Positions 1 to 9,297 of a stretch of 64,000 nt of DNA are shown here, piece after piece (position 1 is the first letter of the stretch; each line of letters opens with the position of its first letter). The DNA is from an uncultured Caulobacteraceae bacterium. Its GTDB lineage: Bacteria > Pseudomonadota > Alphaproteobacteria > Caulobacterales > Caulobacteraceae. The position numbers and the translations under genes are program-made. The DNA lies in the NCBI GenBank assembly GCA_903872075.1, contig CAIQJF010000083.1:62001-126000 (forward strand). Reading direction: 5' to 3'. The notes under the pieces are model-generated. The model was given only the letters and a program-made list of their open reading frames with translations. It ran no database searches and was not told the origin of the DNA.

Positions 1-1226
1 GGCTGAAGGCCCGGGAGGACTATGTGGAGGCCTTGCGGGAGCAGTTGGACCGGGCCGTGGCAGTCCGCCTGCGGGGTGCGGACCGCGCCGTCGGCGCCCA
101 TTTGAGTTCGGGCTGGGATAGCGCGGCCGTGGCCGCCACGGCCGCGCGCCTTATGGCTCCCGCGGGTGGGCGGGTCACAGGGTTCACGGCCGCGCCGCGC
201 CGTGGCTTCCCCGTCGCCGCGCCCGCTGGGCGACATGGAGACGAGAGCGGCGGGGCGGCGGCCGTGGCGGCCCTCTTCGACAATCTCGATCATGTGGTGG
301 TGCGGGGCGACGGCCGCTCGCCGCTGTCGGACCTCGATCGCGATATCGCCCTGGCCGGGCGACCGTCACTCAATCCCTGCAATCACCTGTGGTTCAACGA
401 TCTCAACCGGGCGGCCCGCCACCGGGGCGTGTCGGTGATGCTGACAGGAGACTTCGGGAATCTCACCCTCACCGACGATGGCGTCGACCGCCTGCCCGAC
501 CTGTGGGCGAGGGGGGATGTGGCTGGCTGGCTGGAGCTTGCGCGCGCGACGACGCGCGCCGGGCTGCTCAGCTGGGCGGGGGTGCTCGCGCTCAGTCTCG
601 AACCCCTCTTTGGGCCGGAAAGGGTCAACCGGCTTCGCCGCCTCGCCGGGCGCGATCTGTCCGCTGAACGGGCTCACAGCGCGCTACCGGCAAACGCCTG
701 GTCAAAAGGCGGGCCGGGCGTAGCCGGCCCGCCACAGAATCGGGCGACCCGCCGGCTGGCCAGCCTGACCCGTGTGGACCTGTCCGGATGGACAAAGGCG
801 GCCCTGGCCACCAGCGGTGTCGATATCCGCGACCCCCTCACCGACCTTCGCCTGGTGGACTTTTGTCTGTCGGTACCTGTGAGCCAGCTTCACGCCGACG
901 GCCGGCCGCGCGCCCTGGCGCGGCTGGCGCTGAGCGACCGGTTACCCGTGGAAGTCCTGGGCGGGCGCAGCCGGGGCTATCAGGCCGCCGACTGGCACGA
1001 GGGGCTGAGCCGGGACCAGGCCGCTGTGACCGCCGACCTCGACCGGCTGTCCGCTATTCCAGCGGCGGCGGGCCTGCTGGACCTGACCCGCTTGCGACAT
1101 CTGGCTGAACGTTGGCCAACATCGGGCTGGGCCGATGAAACGACGATGACCGACTACCGCATGGCGCTGCTGCGCGGTCTGTCGGCCGGCCGGTTCCTGA
1201 CCCGCACCCTGGGCGCCAATGGCTGA
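1..1226 (+). CDS. Asparagine synthase-related protein, lasso peptide cyclase type (5' end outside window)
   Basis: The reading frame is open from the first bases, so the 5' end lies outside the window. About 407 residues are visible, while asparagine synthase-type proteins are usually near 600, so the N-terminal glutaminase-like part is missing from view. The visible part begins just before the ATP-pyrophosphatase loop, seen as HLSSGWDS at visible residues 33-40 (family consensus SGGxDS). In lasso peptide pathways this family adenylates an Asp/Glu side chain and closes the macrolactam ring. The downstream B2-type protease overlaps by 8 nt and supports that role. Leader-binding B1 (PqqD-like) and precursor genes would be expected upstream, outside the window. 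Family assignment is strong; the claim that a true lasso peptide is made is inference. Confidence 0.8.
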   Translation, partial: LKAREDYVEALREQLDRAVAVRLRGADRAVGAHLSSGWDSAAVAATAARLMAPAGGRVTGFTAAPRRGFPVAAPAGRHGDESGGAAAVAALFDNLDHVVVRGDGRSPLSDLDRDIALAGRPSLNPCNHLWFNDLNRAARHRGVSVMLTGDFGNLTLTDDGVDRLPDLWARGDVAGWLELARATTRAGLLSWAGVLALSLEPLFGPERVNRLRRLAGRDLSAERAHSALPANAWSKGGPGVAGPPQNRATRRLASLTRVDLSGWTKAALATSGVDIRDPLTDLRLVDFCLSVPVSQLHADGRPRALARLALSDRLPVEVLGGRSRGYQAADWHEGLSRDQAAVTADLDRLSAIPAAAGLLDLTRLRHLAERWPTSGWADETTMTDYRMALLRGLSAGRFLTRTLGANG

Positions 1227-1650
1227 GTCTCCGTCGTCGTTCGGGGGGCCTGTGGCCGACCGCGCTCTGCTTCTTGAGGCGGGCCTGTGGCTGCTGGTGG
1301 CCCGGATCGCACTGCGGACACTCAGTTTCGCGCGTATTGCCGGCCTGGCGAGCGGCAATATCGCGACCCGCCCGGCCACGGACGCGAGTGCGGCCCGGAT
1401 CGCCTGGGCGGTGGAGACGGCCGCGGCGCGCGCGCCCTGGGCGGCGATGTGCTTCGAGCGCGCCCTTGCGGCTCACGCCCTGCTACGGCGGCGCGGCTGG
1501 GCGTCGCGCCTGTTCTATGGCGCGCGCAATGGCGATTCGCCCGGGCCGGCGGCTCATGTATGGGTGCGTTCGGGCGACAAGGCGGTGGTCGGCGGAGAAC
1601 AGGCCGCCGGCTTCGCGGTCCTGGCGACCTTTCCGCCGCTCGACAGCTAG
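1219..1650 (+). CDS. Lasso peptide biosynthesis B2-type cysteine protease (transglutaminase-like)
   Basis: This 143-aa protein carries the B2 signature: Cys78 in [17 protein letters not shown] and His113 in AAHVWV, with the usual spacing of the transglutaminase-like core. B2 proteins cut the leader from a lasso precursor before cyclisation. The usual third catalytic residue is not obvious; Glu127 is the nearest acidic residue at the expected distance. The N-terminal 70 residues are mostly hydrophobic and helical. It is a stand-alone B2 domain; no fused PqqD-like B1 part is present. ATG at 1219 overlaps the end of the cyclase by 8 nt, indicating translational coupling. It could instead serve a lasso-like peptide tied to polysaccharide genes, since gmd follows after only 17 nt. 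Confidence 0.8.
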   Translation: MAESPSSFGGPVADRALLLEAGLWLLVARIALRTLSFARIAGLASGNIATRPATDASAARIAWAVETAAARAPWAAMCFERALAAHALLRRRGWASRLFYGARNGDSPGPAAHVWVRSGDKAVVGGEQAAGFAVLATFPPLDS

Positions 1651-1667
1651 CCAGGGGACATTCGCAA

Positions 1668-2732
1668 TTGGCCGACACGACGCCCCCCAAGATCGCGCTC
1701 ATCACCGGCGTCACCGGCCAGGACGGCGCGTATCTGGCCGAACTGCTGCTGGCCAAGGGCTATGTGGTGCACGGCCTGAAGCGCCGGTCGTCATCGTTCA
1801 ACACCGGCCGCATCGACCACCTCTATCAGGACCCGCACGATCCCGATCCCCGGTTCGTCCTGCACTTTGGCGACATGACCGACGCCAGCAATCTGATCGG
1901 GCTGGTGCAGAAGGTGCGGCCGGACGAGGTCTACAACCTCGCCGCCCAGTCGCATGTGCAGGTCAGTTTCGAGACCCCCGAATACACCGGAAACGCCGAC
2001 GGCCTGGGCGCGTTGCGGCTGCTGGAAGCCGTGCGGCTGCTCGGGATGTCGGGAACCCGTATCTATCAGGCCTCGACCTCGGAACTCTATGGCGCCGCTC
2101 CGGAAACGCCGCAGTGCGAAACAACGCCGTTCCGGCCGCGCAGTCCCTATGCGGCCGCCAAGCTCTACGCCTATTGGATGGTGGTGAATTATCGCGAGGC
2201 CTACGGCCTGCACGCCTCCAACGGCATCCTGTTCAATCATGAGAGCCCCGTCCGGGGCGAGACCTTTGTCACCCGCAAGATCACCCGCGCGGTGGCGGCG
2301 ATTGCTGTGGGCCGTCAGGACATCCTCTATCTCGGCAATCTCGGCGCCTTGCGCGACTGGGGACACGCCCGCGACTTCGTGCGTGGCATGTGGTTGATGA
2401 TGCAGCAGCCGGCGCCGGACGACTACGTGCTGGCGACGGGCGAGAGCCGGTCCGTCAGGCAGTTCGCCGAGCAGGCCTTCGCGCGGGTGGGCGTGGCGCT
2501 GGTTTGGCGCGGGGCGGGGGTCGATGAGGAGGGAATCGATGCGGCGACCGGGGCCGTCCGGGTGAAGGTCGACCCGCGCTATTTCAGGCTGACCGAGGTG
2601 GACGAACTCCGCGGCGACGCCTCGAAGGCCGCCGCGCGGCTGGGCTGGCGTCCCGAGATCGGCTTTGAGGCCCTGGTGGCCGAGATGGTCGATGCCGATC
2701 TGGCCGCCGCGAAGCGGGACATGCGGTCGTGA
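1668..2732 (+). CDS. gmd: GDP-mannose 4,6-dehydratase
   Basis: This enzyme converts GDP-D-mannose to GDP-4-keto-6-deoxymannose, the first step to GDP-L-fucose and related deoxysugars. The 354-aa product has the NADP-binding loop TGVTGQDG (residues 13-20), the catalytic STSELYG segment near 135-141, and Tyr161-xxx-Lys165. The family hallmark FNHESP is also present. The open frame extends far upstream as a shadow of the B2 gene. I place the start at TTG 1668 because AGGGGA lies about 9 nt ahead and the conserved N-terminus begins there. It follows B2 by 17 nt and overlaps fcl by 4 nt (GTGA), so the three genes are probably co-transcribed. Confidence 0.93.
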   Translation: MADTTPPKIALITGVTGQDGAYLAELLLAKGYVVHGLKRRSSSFNTGRIDHLYQDPHDPDPRFVLHFGDMTDASNLIGLVQKVRPDEVYNLAAQSHVQVSFETPEYTGNADGLGALRLLEAVRLLGMSGTRIYQASTSELYGAAPETPQCETTPFRPRSPYAAAKLYAYWMVVNYREAYGLHASNGILFNHESPVRGETFVTRKITRAVAAIAVGRQDILYLGNLGALRDWGHARDFVRGMWLMMQQPAPDDYVLATGESRSVRQFAEQAFARVGVALVWRGAGVDEEGIDAATGAVRVKVDPRYFRLTEVDELRGDASKAAARLGWRPEIGFEALVAEMVDADLAAAKRDMRS

Positions 2733-3664
2733 AAATCCTTGTGACGGGTGGCGGCGGCCTGGTGGGTCGCAGCCTTCTGGCCGACTCCCGGGCGGGCGGG
2801 CACGAGATTGTTGCCCCTCGCCGGGCTGAACTCGACCTCGCCGACGCGGCGGCCTGCGCCGTCTGGCTGAACCGGATACGGCCTGACCTGGTGATTCATC
2901 TAGCCGCTACCGTGGGCGGCATCGCCGCCAACATGGCCGAGCCGGCCCGGTTCCTGACCGAGAACCTGGTCATGGGACTCAATCTGCTCACCGCCGCCCG
3001 CGAGGCGGAGGTCCCGCGCCTGATCAACATGGGCAGCAGCTGCATGTACCCGAGGGACCGCCAGGTCCCGCTTCGAGAGAGCGACCTGCTCACCGGCCCC
3101 CTAGAGCCGACCAACGAAGCCTATGCCCTCGCCAAGCTGTCGGTGTGGAAGCTGACCCAGAGCCTTGGGCGCGAGATGCCGGCCGCCGCCTGGCGCACGC
3201 TGATCCCGCCCAATCTGTTCGGTCCGCACGACAGCTTCGATCCCGAGCGCTCGCACCTGCCGGCCGCCGTCATCCGCAAGGTCGAGTCGGCCCGGCGGGA
3301 TGGCGCGGCGAGCGTGGAAATCTGGGGCGATGGGAGCGTCAGGCGCGAGTTTCTCTACGCCCCAGATCTGGCGGACTTCATCTGGACGTTCCTCGATCGC
3401 CTGAAGGACCTGCCCGAAACGATCAACGTGGGTTCCGGCGTGGATGTGACGGTCAATGACTACTACGCCGCCGCGGCCCGGGCTCTTGGCTACGACGGCG
3501 TGTTCACGCACGACCTCTCACGTCCCGTGGGCATGGCGCGCAAGCTGATGGACGTGAGCGCCCAGATCGCCCTGGGCTGGGCGCCGCCCACCGCGCTGGA
3601 GGCCGCCATCGCGGCGACCGCGGCCTGGTGGCGCGGGTCCGAAGCCGCTCAGACCGCGCGGTAG
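2729..3664 (+). CDS. fcl: GDP-L-fucose synthase
   Basis: This epimerase/reductase turns GDP-4-keto-6-deoxymannose into GDP-L-fucose, completing the pathway begun by Gmd. The 311-aa SDR-type protein has a glycine-rich NADP loop (residues 6-14), a GSSCMYP segment carrying the family Ser/Cys, and Tyr132-xxx-Lys136. The NLFGPHDSF block is typical of Fcl. The start codon is GTG, overlapping the gmd stop by 4 nt. The 3' end overlaps the convergent MFS gene by 16 nt. The nucleotide sugar would feed a fucose-containing surface polysaccharide, but no glycosyltransferase is visible in the window. Confidence 0.93.
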   Translation: MKILVTGGGGLVGRSLLADSRAGGHEIVAPRRAELDLADAAACAVWLNRIRPDLVIHLAATVGGIAANMAEPARFLTENLVMGLNLLTAAREAEVPRLINMGSSCMYPRDRQVPLRESDLLTGPLEPTNEAYALAKLSVWKLTQSLGREMPAAAWRTLIPPNLFGPHDSFDPERSHLPAAVIRKVESARRDGAASVEIWGDGSVRREFLYAPDLADFIWTFLDRLKDLPETINVGSGVDVTVNDYYAAAARALGYDGVFTHDLSRPVGMARKLMDVSAQIALGWAPPTALEAAIAATAAWWRGSEAAQTAR

Positions 3665-4785
3665 TATCGTCGCAGGAGCAGCGACATGCCGCCAACTCCC
3701 AGCAGGGCCGGCAGGATCGCGCCGCCCAGAGGTACGCCGGACCACAGCAGGGCCGCCGCCGTCAGACAGCTTCCCGCGCAGCCGGCGTCGAAGCCACCCT
3801 CGGTGGCCATGGAGAACCTGAGCGGGCAGGGCGAGGCCTTGGCGAGGTTGTAGACCGCTGTCATCAAGGTCGGCGTATAGGCCGCCGTCGCCACCGCGCC
3901 GACGGCGCTGGCCGCCACCGCCAGGACAGGGTGACCCGTCCCGATCGCCCGGAAGGCGACCGCTCCGGCCAGACCGCCGAGCGACAGGATCACCGCCCGG
4001 GCGCCGTGGCCAAGATCGATCCAGCGGCCGAGCAGCAGGCCGCTGGCCGCGCCGACCAGGGCCGCCAGGGCCATGGCCCCGCCATAGGCCGAGAATTGCT
4101 GGCCCAGGGTGCTGAACAGGGCGATCTGCCAGACCAGATAGAAGCCGGCGCCGATCCAGCCGTCGGCCACATAGAGCCAAACCCCTGGCAGAGCGGCGCG
4201 GAACGCTCCTGGGAGGCGCGGCGCGATCGCCACGTCGGGCGTGCGCAGTAAGGGCAGCGCGCTCAAAGCCATCACCCCGGCGGTGACCCCGAAGGCGACC
4301 TGCGCGCCGAGAACGGTCAGGGCCCAGCCCGAGAGCAGCGGGCCGACCACCCCGGCCAGGGCGGCGGCGGCTTCGCGGGCGCCGATCTGATGGCCGCGAT
4401 GCTCGACGTCGCCGAGCGCGGCGAAATAGGCGTGATAGGCCGTCCAGTAGAGGGTGTCCCCGGCTGACGCGAACAGGCAGAGGACGGCCAGGGGCCAGCC
4501 CAGGCCGTGAACCTGGGCCAGCATCGGATATTGCACGCTGGCCAGGACCGTTCCGCCGATCACCAGGGCGCGCAGGCCCACGCGCCGCGCCAGCACCAGC
4601 ACAAGCGGGCGAATGAAGAAACGGGCGCCGAAGATCACCGCCAGCACGGTCAGCACCTGGGGCGCCGGCAGGCCGGCCTTGAGGAGATAGGCGGCGAAGA
4701 AGGCCTCGCTGCCGCCCAGGGCCAGGGCGTGGACGGTGTAGTGAAGGTTCAGCCAGTTGACGGTGTCATTGCGGAAAAAGGCCAC
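3649..4785 (-). CDS. MFS transporter
   Basis: This is a 378-aa integral membrane protein with about 11-12 hydrophobic segments spread evenly along it. A charged central loop near residue 190 separates two halves, as in the major facilitator superfamily. Its short length and absence of a long cytoplasmic loop fit the MFS_1-like/NreB-type branch; the substrate cannot be read from sequence. GTG at 4785 is the only sensible start (beginning MAFFRND). The gene follows the GFA-family gene by 13 nt on the same strand, so the two are probably co-transcribed. Its tail overlaps fcl by 16 nt in a convergent arrangement. Confidence 0.8.
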   Translation of the reverse strand: MAFFRNDTVNWLNLHYTVHALALGGSEAFFAAYLLKAGLPAPQVLTVLAVIFGARFFIRPLVLVLARRVGLRALVIGGTVLASVQYPMLAQVHGLGWPLAVLCLFASAGDTLYWTAYHAYFAALGDVEHRGHQIGAREAAAALAGVVGPLLSGWALTVLGAQVAFGVTAGVMALSALPLLRTPDVAIAPRLPGAFRAALPGVWLYVADGWIGAGFYLVWQIALFSTLGQQFSAYGGAMALAALVGAASGLLLGRWIDLGHGARAVILSLGGLAGAVAFRAIGTGHPVLAVAASAVGAVATAAYTPTLMTAVYNLAKASPCPLRFSMATEGGFDAGCAGSCLTAAALLWSGVPLGGAILPALLGVGGMSLLLRRYYRAV

Positions 4786-4798
4786 GCGGCCGCCGCGG

Positions 4799-5206
4799 TC
4801 AGGCGGAGCCCTGGGCGAAGCGCTGGGCGCCGGCGATCGGGGCGACCCAGGCCGCGGCGTGGTCGGTGTAGACCTCGACGGCCGGCGCCAGGCCGCTCAT
4901 GTCGTCGAGGGTCCCCGCCTTGACCAGGACCATGCCGGGAATGATCGCGGCCTTGGAGAGGATGGGCGAGCCGCAGGCGCCGCAGAAGTGTCGCAGGACG
5001 GCCTGACCGCTGTCGCCGCTGTCGGCATAGACCTTGGTCTCGCCGGCCTGCTCGTACTGCGCCTCGGGAATCACCAGATTGGTGGAAAACACGCCGCCGC
5101 TCTGCTTCTGGCAGTGGGTGCAGTGGCACACCGCCGTGGCCAGGGGCTCGCACAGGAGCCTGTACCGCACCGCTCCGCAGAGGCAGCCTCCAACCCGTTC
5201 GGTCAT
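4799..5206 (-). CDS. GFA family (CENP-V/GFA) zinc-binding protein
   Basis: The 135-aa protein has the three zinc-site motifs of the GFA/CENP-V family in order: GGCLCGAVRY at residues 6-15, CHCTHCQ near 27-33, and HFCGACGSP near 73-81. These Cys residues bind structural and catalytic zinc. The founding member was described as a glutathione-dependent formaldehyde-activating enzyme, but most bacterial members have no proven reaction. The length is normal for the family. ATG at 5206 starts the conserved N-terminus. It lies 13 nt upstream of the MFS gene on the same strand, suggesting a small operon. Confidence 0.85.
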   Translation of the reverse strand: MTERVGGCLCGAVRYRLLCEPLATAVCHCTHCQKQSGGVFSTNLVIPEAQYEQAGETKVYADSGDSGQAVLRHFCGACGSPILSKAAIIPGMVLVKAGTLDDMSGLAPAVEVYTDHAAAWVAPIAGAQRFAQGSA

Positions 5207-5276
5207 GATCTCGGATTCCCTTGTCCAGGGCGCGTGACTACCGGCAAACGGCGCCCGTCAGCAAGGCGACAGGGCG

Positions 5277-5897
5277 TCAGATGTCGCGACCGCCGCCTTT
5301 GGGATCGAGCTTCTCGGCCGGGGCCAGGCGCATGACCTCGGCCTGATAGCGTTCGTCCTCGCCCGCGGCGAGGAACGGCGCGGCGTCGGCGCAGGCCTGC
5401 AGTAGCTGCTTCACCCAGCCCAGTTCGACCTTGTGAAAGTCCGACAGGACATGGCCCATGACCTTGTCCTTGTGGCCGGGATGACCCGAGCCCAGGCGCG
5501 CGCGGCGGAAGTCGGGGCCGATGTGAGCGGTGATCGAGCGGATGCCGTTGTTGCCCGCCGCGCCGCCGCCGGTCTTCATTCGGAAACGCCCCGGCGCCAG
5601 GTCGATCTCGTCGTAAAAGGCGACCACATCGGCCGGGGCGAGTTTGTAGAACCCCATGGCGTCTCTCACCGCCAGGCCGCTGTCATTGTAGAACGTCTGG
5701 GGCTTTAGGATCAGGGCCTTGGCGCCGCCGCCGGCGGCCAAGGGAATCTCGCCCTCGCGCGCCAGGCTGGAAAAGCGCTTGCGCTCGGGGCCGAAATTCC
5801 ACCGCGAGGCGATGGCGTCGACGGCCATCGCCCCGAAGTTGTGCCGGTTGAAAGCGTATTTGGCGCCCGGATTGCCCAGGCCCGCCAGGATCAGCAT
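5277..5897 (-). CDS. pth: Peptidyl-tRNA hydrolase
   Basis: Pth releases tRNA from prematurely dropped peptidyl-tRNAs in the cytoplasm. The 206-aa product starts MLILAGLGNPG, has the catalytic His in NRHNFG near residue 20, and an Asp in FYDEIDL near residue 95. These are followed by the glycine-rich GGGAAGNNGIRSI segment. Length is usual. It lies downstream of rplY on the same strand with 41 nt between; rplY-pth is a common bacterial order, linking ribosome function and rescue. Confidence 0.95.
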   Translation of the reverse strand: MLILAGLGNPGAKYAFNRHNFGAMAVDAIASRWNFGPERKRFSSLAREGEIPLAAGGGAKALILKPQTFYNDSGLAVRDAMGFYKLAPADVVAFYDEIDLAPGRFRMKTGGGAAGNNGIRSITAHIGPDFRRARLGSGHPGHKDKVMGHVLSDFHKVELGWVKQLLQACADAAPFLAAGEDERYQAEVMRLAPAEKLDPKGGGRDI

Positions 5898-5910
5898 GGC
5901 GCGCGCGCCG

Positions 5911-5928
5911 GCGGGCCCGAAAGCCCGC
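5911..5928 (-). other. Short hairpin between rplY and pth
   Basis: A perfect 6-bp inverted repeat (GCGGGC/GCCCGC) with a 6-nt loop sits in the 41-nt gap between rplY and pth. No T-tract follows, so it is more likely an mRNA processing or stability element than a full terminator. Confidence 0.3.
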
Positions 5929-5938
5929 GCCGGGTCCC

Positions 5939-6538
5939 TTAGGCTTCCGCGTCCGCGGCCGCCGCGGCGCCCATGGCCGAGGAGGTGCCGATGGAAGCGA
6001 CGATCGAGCCGGCGTGGTGGCTGTGGACCTTGACGCCTTCCGGCAGGACCAGGTCGCTGGCGCGGATGGCGGCGCCGATGTCCAGGCCCGTCAGATCGAT
6101 CTTGATGTCTTCCGGGATGTGGTCGGCCGGGGCGAGGATTTCGACTTCATGCAGGTCGACGTTAAGGGCGCCGCCACGCTTCAGGCCGGGCGAGGCGTCG
6201 TGGTGAACGAAGTGCACCGGAACGGCGATGCGGATCGAGGCGTGGGCGTCGACGCGGAACAGGTCGAAGTGGACCGGCTCGTCGCGCACGACATCGAACT
6301 GGATGTCCTTGGCGATCACGGCCTGCTGCTCTTCGCCGTACTGCAGGGTCACCAGGTGGCCGAGCAGCTTGCCGGTGTGCAGCGCCTTGCGGAACTCGGC
6401 CGCCTTGACCGCGATCGGCACGGGCGCCTTGTCGGCGCCGTAGAGGATGCCCGGGACGAGGCCGGCGTTGCGGGCCGCGCGGGCGGCGCCGGTTCCGGTG
6501 TTGTCACGCACTTGAACGTTCAGAATGATATCGGCCAT
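5939..6538 (-). CDS. rplY: 50S ribosomal protein L25 (CTC form)
   Basis: L25 binds 5S rRNA in the large ribosomal subunit. This 199-aa product is the long form: an N-terminal 5S-binding domain (about residues 1-95) followed by the TL5/CTC C-terminal beta domain (about 100-185) and an alanine-rich tail. A GTG at 6544 is in frame, but I place the start at ATG 6538. From there a GAGG lies 7 nt upstream and the protein begins MADIILNV, the usual N-terminus. It heads the rplY-pth pair. Confidence 0.93.
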   Translation of the reverse strand: MADIILNVQVRDNTGTGAARAARNAGLVPGILYGADKAPVPIAVKAAEFRKALHTGKLLGHLVTLQYGEEQQAVIAKDIQFDVVRDEPVHFDLFRVDAHASIRIAVPVHFVHHDASPGLKRGGALNVDLHEVEILAPADHIPEDIKIDLTGLDIGAAIRASDLVLPEGVKVHSHHAGSIVASIGTSSAMGAAAAADAEA

Positions 6539-6694
6539 GGCCACGCCTCAAAAGGATACGCCGCGCGAGATGTCTGCGCGCGGCGACAGGATCGCGAACC
6601 CCAGTTGGGGCCCGTGGAAAAGGGTGCGGTTAGATACACGCGACGGCGCCCTCATGCAACGCCTTCGTGACTCCCGCCGCCGATTCCGCGGCGG

Positions 6695-7777
6695 TCAGCC
6701 GTGGCGACGTCGGACAGCGGTTTTTTTCTTCTTGACGGGCGCCGGTGGGACCGGTTCGGGCGGCGGCTCCACCCCGGCGGCGCGCGCCAGACACACGCCC
6801 GTGTCGAACAGGGCGTGCTGACCCATGCAGAAAATGTCTTCGTAGTTGGGCTTGGCCACGGCCAGGCACTGGTGGAAGTTTCGTTTGGCGGCCGCCAGGC
6901 AATTGGAGGCGTCGTCGTCCTTCGTCAGAACCGACAGGCGGTCGTAGGCGTCCTCCCGGGCCTCGCCCAGGGCGGCGATGGCGGCGAGTTGGAGAGCGTG
7001 GGCGACCATCGGGGTGTAGGGCGGCGCCAAGGGCGCGGCGGAGATCGGCAGGGGCGACACGCCGGCGACAGACTTCCTCGCGTCCGCCAGTTCATCGGGG
7101 TCGGTGGGCATGTCACCGTCGGCGACAGCCTCGGCGGCGGCCAGCCGGCCCTTGAGGTCCGCGACCTCGCTCTTCGACCAGCCCTGCTTCTGGATGTCAT
7201 AGGCGGCCTGACGGACGGCGCGGCCCGTGGCGTGCAGGCGCAGGGCCGACGGGGCCAGGGCCTCACGCGCCAGCCCGGCCGCCGTGTCCGCGCCGGCGAA
7301 CTGATAGAGATACGCCGGGTTGGCCAGGATATAGTCGACCATCTGGGCGCGATGCTCGGGCGTGTTGCCGGCCTCACGCAGCGCCTTGACGAAGGTCTGG
7401 TTCTCGAGGGCTGCGACGGCGCCATAGGCCACGGCGCCGCGGATGAGCGCGTGGGGGCCGTAGGCCCTGGCCGTGTCCACGGCGCGAGTCACCGAACTCG
7501 CATCGGTGAACGCCGGCGAGATGGAAACCGACTTGCGCATGTAGCTGTGATAGCCGGCCGCCTCCTGGATCATCCGGTCCGGCAGGCTGACCGGTCCGGC
7601 AGGTGGTGGTGGTGGCGGTGGCGGCGGGGCTTCGACAACCGGAGGCTTCTTGCCTCGCGCCAGCACGTCGGCGGTGGGGATGCAGACGCTCAGGGCGACC
7701 GCGGCCAGCAGAAGGAGGGCTCCGCGCGGAGGCTTCGGCCGAGATCCGCGGGGTTCGGTCTTCCGGAAAAAGGTCAA
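6695..7777 (-). CDS. Predicted secreted protein, polyproline segment and four C-terminal cysteines
   Basis: I do not recognise this family. From TTG 7777 it is 360 aa: a basic N-terminus, one hydrophobic segment (about residues 20-37) ending near ADVLARG that looks like a signal peptide, then a run of nine prolines near residue 55. The body is helical and alanine-rich. The C-terminal region has four Cys in the order C-x(11)-C-x(12)-C-x(11)-C, plausibly two disulfides. The tail is [17 protein letters not shown], strongly basic and possibly able to contact anionic wall or nucleic acid. TTG overlaps the prs stop as TTGA, so translation is probably coupled to prs. No function is proposed. Confidence 0.65.
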   Translation of the reverse strand: MTFFRKTEPRGSRPKPPRGALLLLAAVALSVCIPTADVLARGKKPPVVEAPPPPPPPPPAGPVSLPDRMIQEAAGYHSYMRKSVSISPAFTDASSVTRAVDTARAYGPHALIRGAVAYGAVAALENQTFVKALREAGNTPEHRAQMVDYILANPAYLYQFAGADTAAGLAREALAPSALRLHATGRAVRQAAYDIQKQGWSKSEVADLKGRLAAAEAVADGDMPTDPDELADARKSVAGVSPLPISAAPLAPPYTPMVAHALQLAAIAALGEAREDAYDRLSVLTKDDDASNCLAAAKRNFHQCLAVAKPNYEDIFCMGQHALFDTGVCLARAAGVEPPPEPVPPAPVKKKKTAVRRRHG

Positions 7778-8709
7778 TCGAACAGCTTCGAGACGGATTC
7801 TTCGTTGGCGATGCGCCGCATGGCTTCGCCGATTAGTCCTGCGCAGCTGACCACCCGGATCTTGGAGCCGCCGCCCAGCCGTCCGTCGGTTTCGATCGAG
7901 TCGGTCACCACGAGCTCCTTGAGCACGGAATTGTTCACCCGCTCCACCGCCGCGCCGGAGAGCACGCCATGGGTGATATAGGCAGAGACTTCCGCCGCGC
8001 CGGCATCCATCAAGGATTTGGCGGCGCTGCACAGGGTGGTGGCCGAATCGACGATGTCGTCGAAGATGATCAGCCGGCGACCACTCACGTCGCCGATGAT
8101 GTTGGCCACCTCCGACTGGCCCGGCCCCTTGCGGCGCTTGTCGACGATGGCGAGGCCGGCGTTGAGGCGGCTGGCCAGGGCGAGGGCGCGCACCACCCCG
8201 CCGACGTCCGGCGAAACGATCAGCAGTTCGTCGGTCTTGTGATAATGGGCCTGGATATCCGCGGCCATCAGCGGCGCAGCCTGCAGGTTGTCGGTGGGGA
8301 TATCGAAAAAGCCCTGAATCTGGCCCGAGTGCAGGTCCATGGTCAGCAGGCGGTCGGCGCCGGCCCGGGTGATCAGATTGGCCACCAGCTTGGCGCTGAT
8401 CGGCGTGCGGCCGCCGGTCTTCCGGTCCTGGCGGGCATAGCCAAAATAGGGGGTGACGGCGGTGATCCGCTTGGCCGACGCGCGCTTCAGCGCATCGATG
8501 CATATCAGCAGTTCCATCAGGTTATCGTTGGCCGGATAGCTGGTCGACTGGATGACGAAGACGTCCTCGCCCCGGACGTTCTCCTCGATCACCACCCAGG
8601 CCTCGTTGTCCGGGAAGCGTTTGACCTGGGCTCGGGTGAGCGGGATGTCGAGGGACTCTGCGATGGCGTCGGCGAGCGGCCTGTTCGAATTGCCAGCCAG
8701 AAGCTTCAT
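7774..8709 (-). CDS. prs: Ribose-phosphate pyrophosphokinase
   Basis: Prs makes PRPP from ribose-5-phosphate and ATP, feeding purine, pyrimidine, His, Trp and NAD synthesis. The 311-aa class I enzyme shows the flexible-loop and ATP-site block [13 protein letters not shown] near residues 95-107. It also has [12 protein letters not shown] near 127-138 and the PRPP-binding loop [10 protein letters not shown] near 218-227. The open frame reaches further upstream, but ATG 8709 is favoured: GAGG sits 6 nt ahead and the protein begins [13 protein letters not shown] like its relatives. Its stop is overlapped by the TTG of a secreted protein. Confidence 0.95.
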   Translation of the reverse strand: MKLLAGNSNRPLADAIAESLDIPLTRAQVKRFPDNEAWVVIEENVRGEDVFVIQSTSYPANDNLMELLICIDALKRASAKRITAVTPYFGYARQDRKTGGRTPISAKLVANLITRAGADRLLTMDLHSGQIQGFFDIPTDNLQAAPLMAADIQAHYHKTDELLIVSPDVGGVVRALALASRLNAGLAIVDKRRKGPGQSEVANIIGDVSGRRLIIFDDIVDSATTLCSAAKSLMDAGAAEVSAYITHGVLSGAAVERVNNSVLKELVVTDSIETDGRLGGGSKIRVVSCAGLIGEAMRRIANEESVSKLFD

Positions 8710-8815
8710 GATCATCCTCGTGGCGCGATTCTGGGGGGGCGCTGTTCGCGACGGGCGAGCCTTTATCAGCGTGGGGTGGCGGGGCAAAGCCCTTCGAAAT
8801 CGTTCGTGGGCTGAA

Positions 8816-9253
8816 TCAGAGGCCGCGCGGCGGACCGACCTGGCCGCGACGATACACAAACAGGCGTGTGCCGGCGTAGTTGATGGCGTAGGCGATGCTC
8901 GATGCCGTCACGAGCGCGACCCAGGGGTTTGAAATCCAGGGCCAGTGCGAGGTGGTGAAACCCACGAACAGCCCGAAATTGCACAGGCCGCCGAAGCCGT
9001 TGGCGATCATGAACCGGCTCCATTCCCGGCCGCGCGCCCCCGCGCCGGCGGTCCGGAACACCAGGCGGCGGCTGAGGATGAATGTGACCTGCAGAGCGAC
9101 CAGCAGGGCCAGGAGGCGGGACACCGGAAGGTTCACACCCAGCCTCATCGCCGCCCAGAGGGTTGCGACGTCAGCGCCGAATCCGATCAGGCACACCGCG
9201 GCGAATTTCGATGCCAGCGCCATCTCGCGCGCCAGCGGCCCCGGGACCTTCAT
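8816..9253 (-). CDS. GtrA family membrane protein
   Basis: The 145-aa protein has four hydrophobic segments, arranged as two pairs around a basic loop ([17 protein letters not shown]), matching the GtrA/DPMS-like family. Family members are thought to help move undecaprenyl-linked sugars across the inner membrane, often with a GtrB glycosyltransferase. None is adjacent here, so the partner is unknown. I chose ATG 9253 ([11 protein letters not shown]), which has GGAG 11 nt upstream; an in-frame ATG at 9286 has no ribosome site. It sits between pgeF and prs on the same strand. Confidence 0.8.
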   Translation of the reverse strand: MKVPGPLAREMALASKFAAVCLIGFGADVATLWAAMRLGVNLPVSRLLALLVALQVTFILSRRLVFRTAGAGARGREWSRFMIANGFGGLCNFGLFVGFTTSHWPWISNPWVALVTASSIAYAINYAGTRLFVYRRGQVGPPRGL

Positions 9254-9297
9254 AAACTGTGGCGCTCCGACAAGCCCGCGATCCATACAAGTAGCGA

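Noticed and set aside
1287-1667. N-terminal extension of the gmd frame across the B2 gene
   Set aside because: Arg/Gly-rich shadow; TTG 1668 has a ribosome site and begins the conserved domain.
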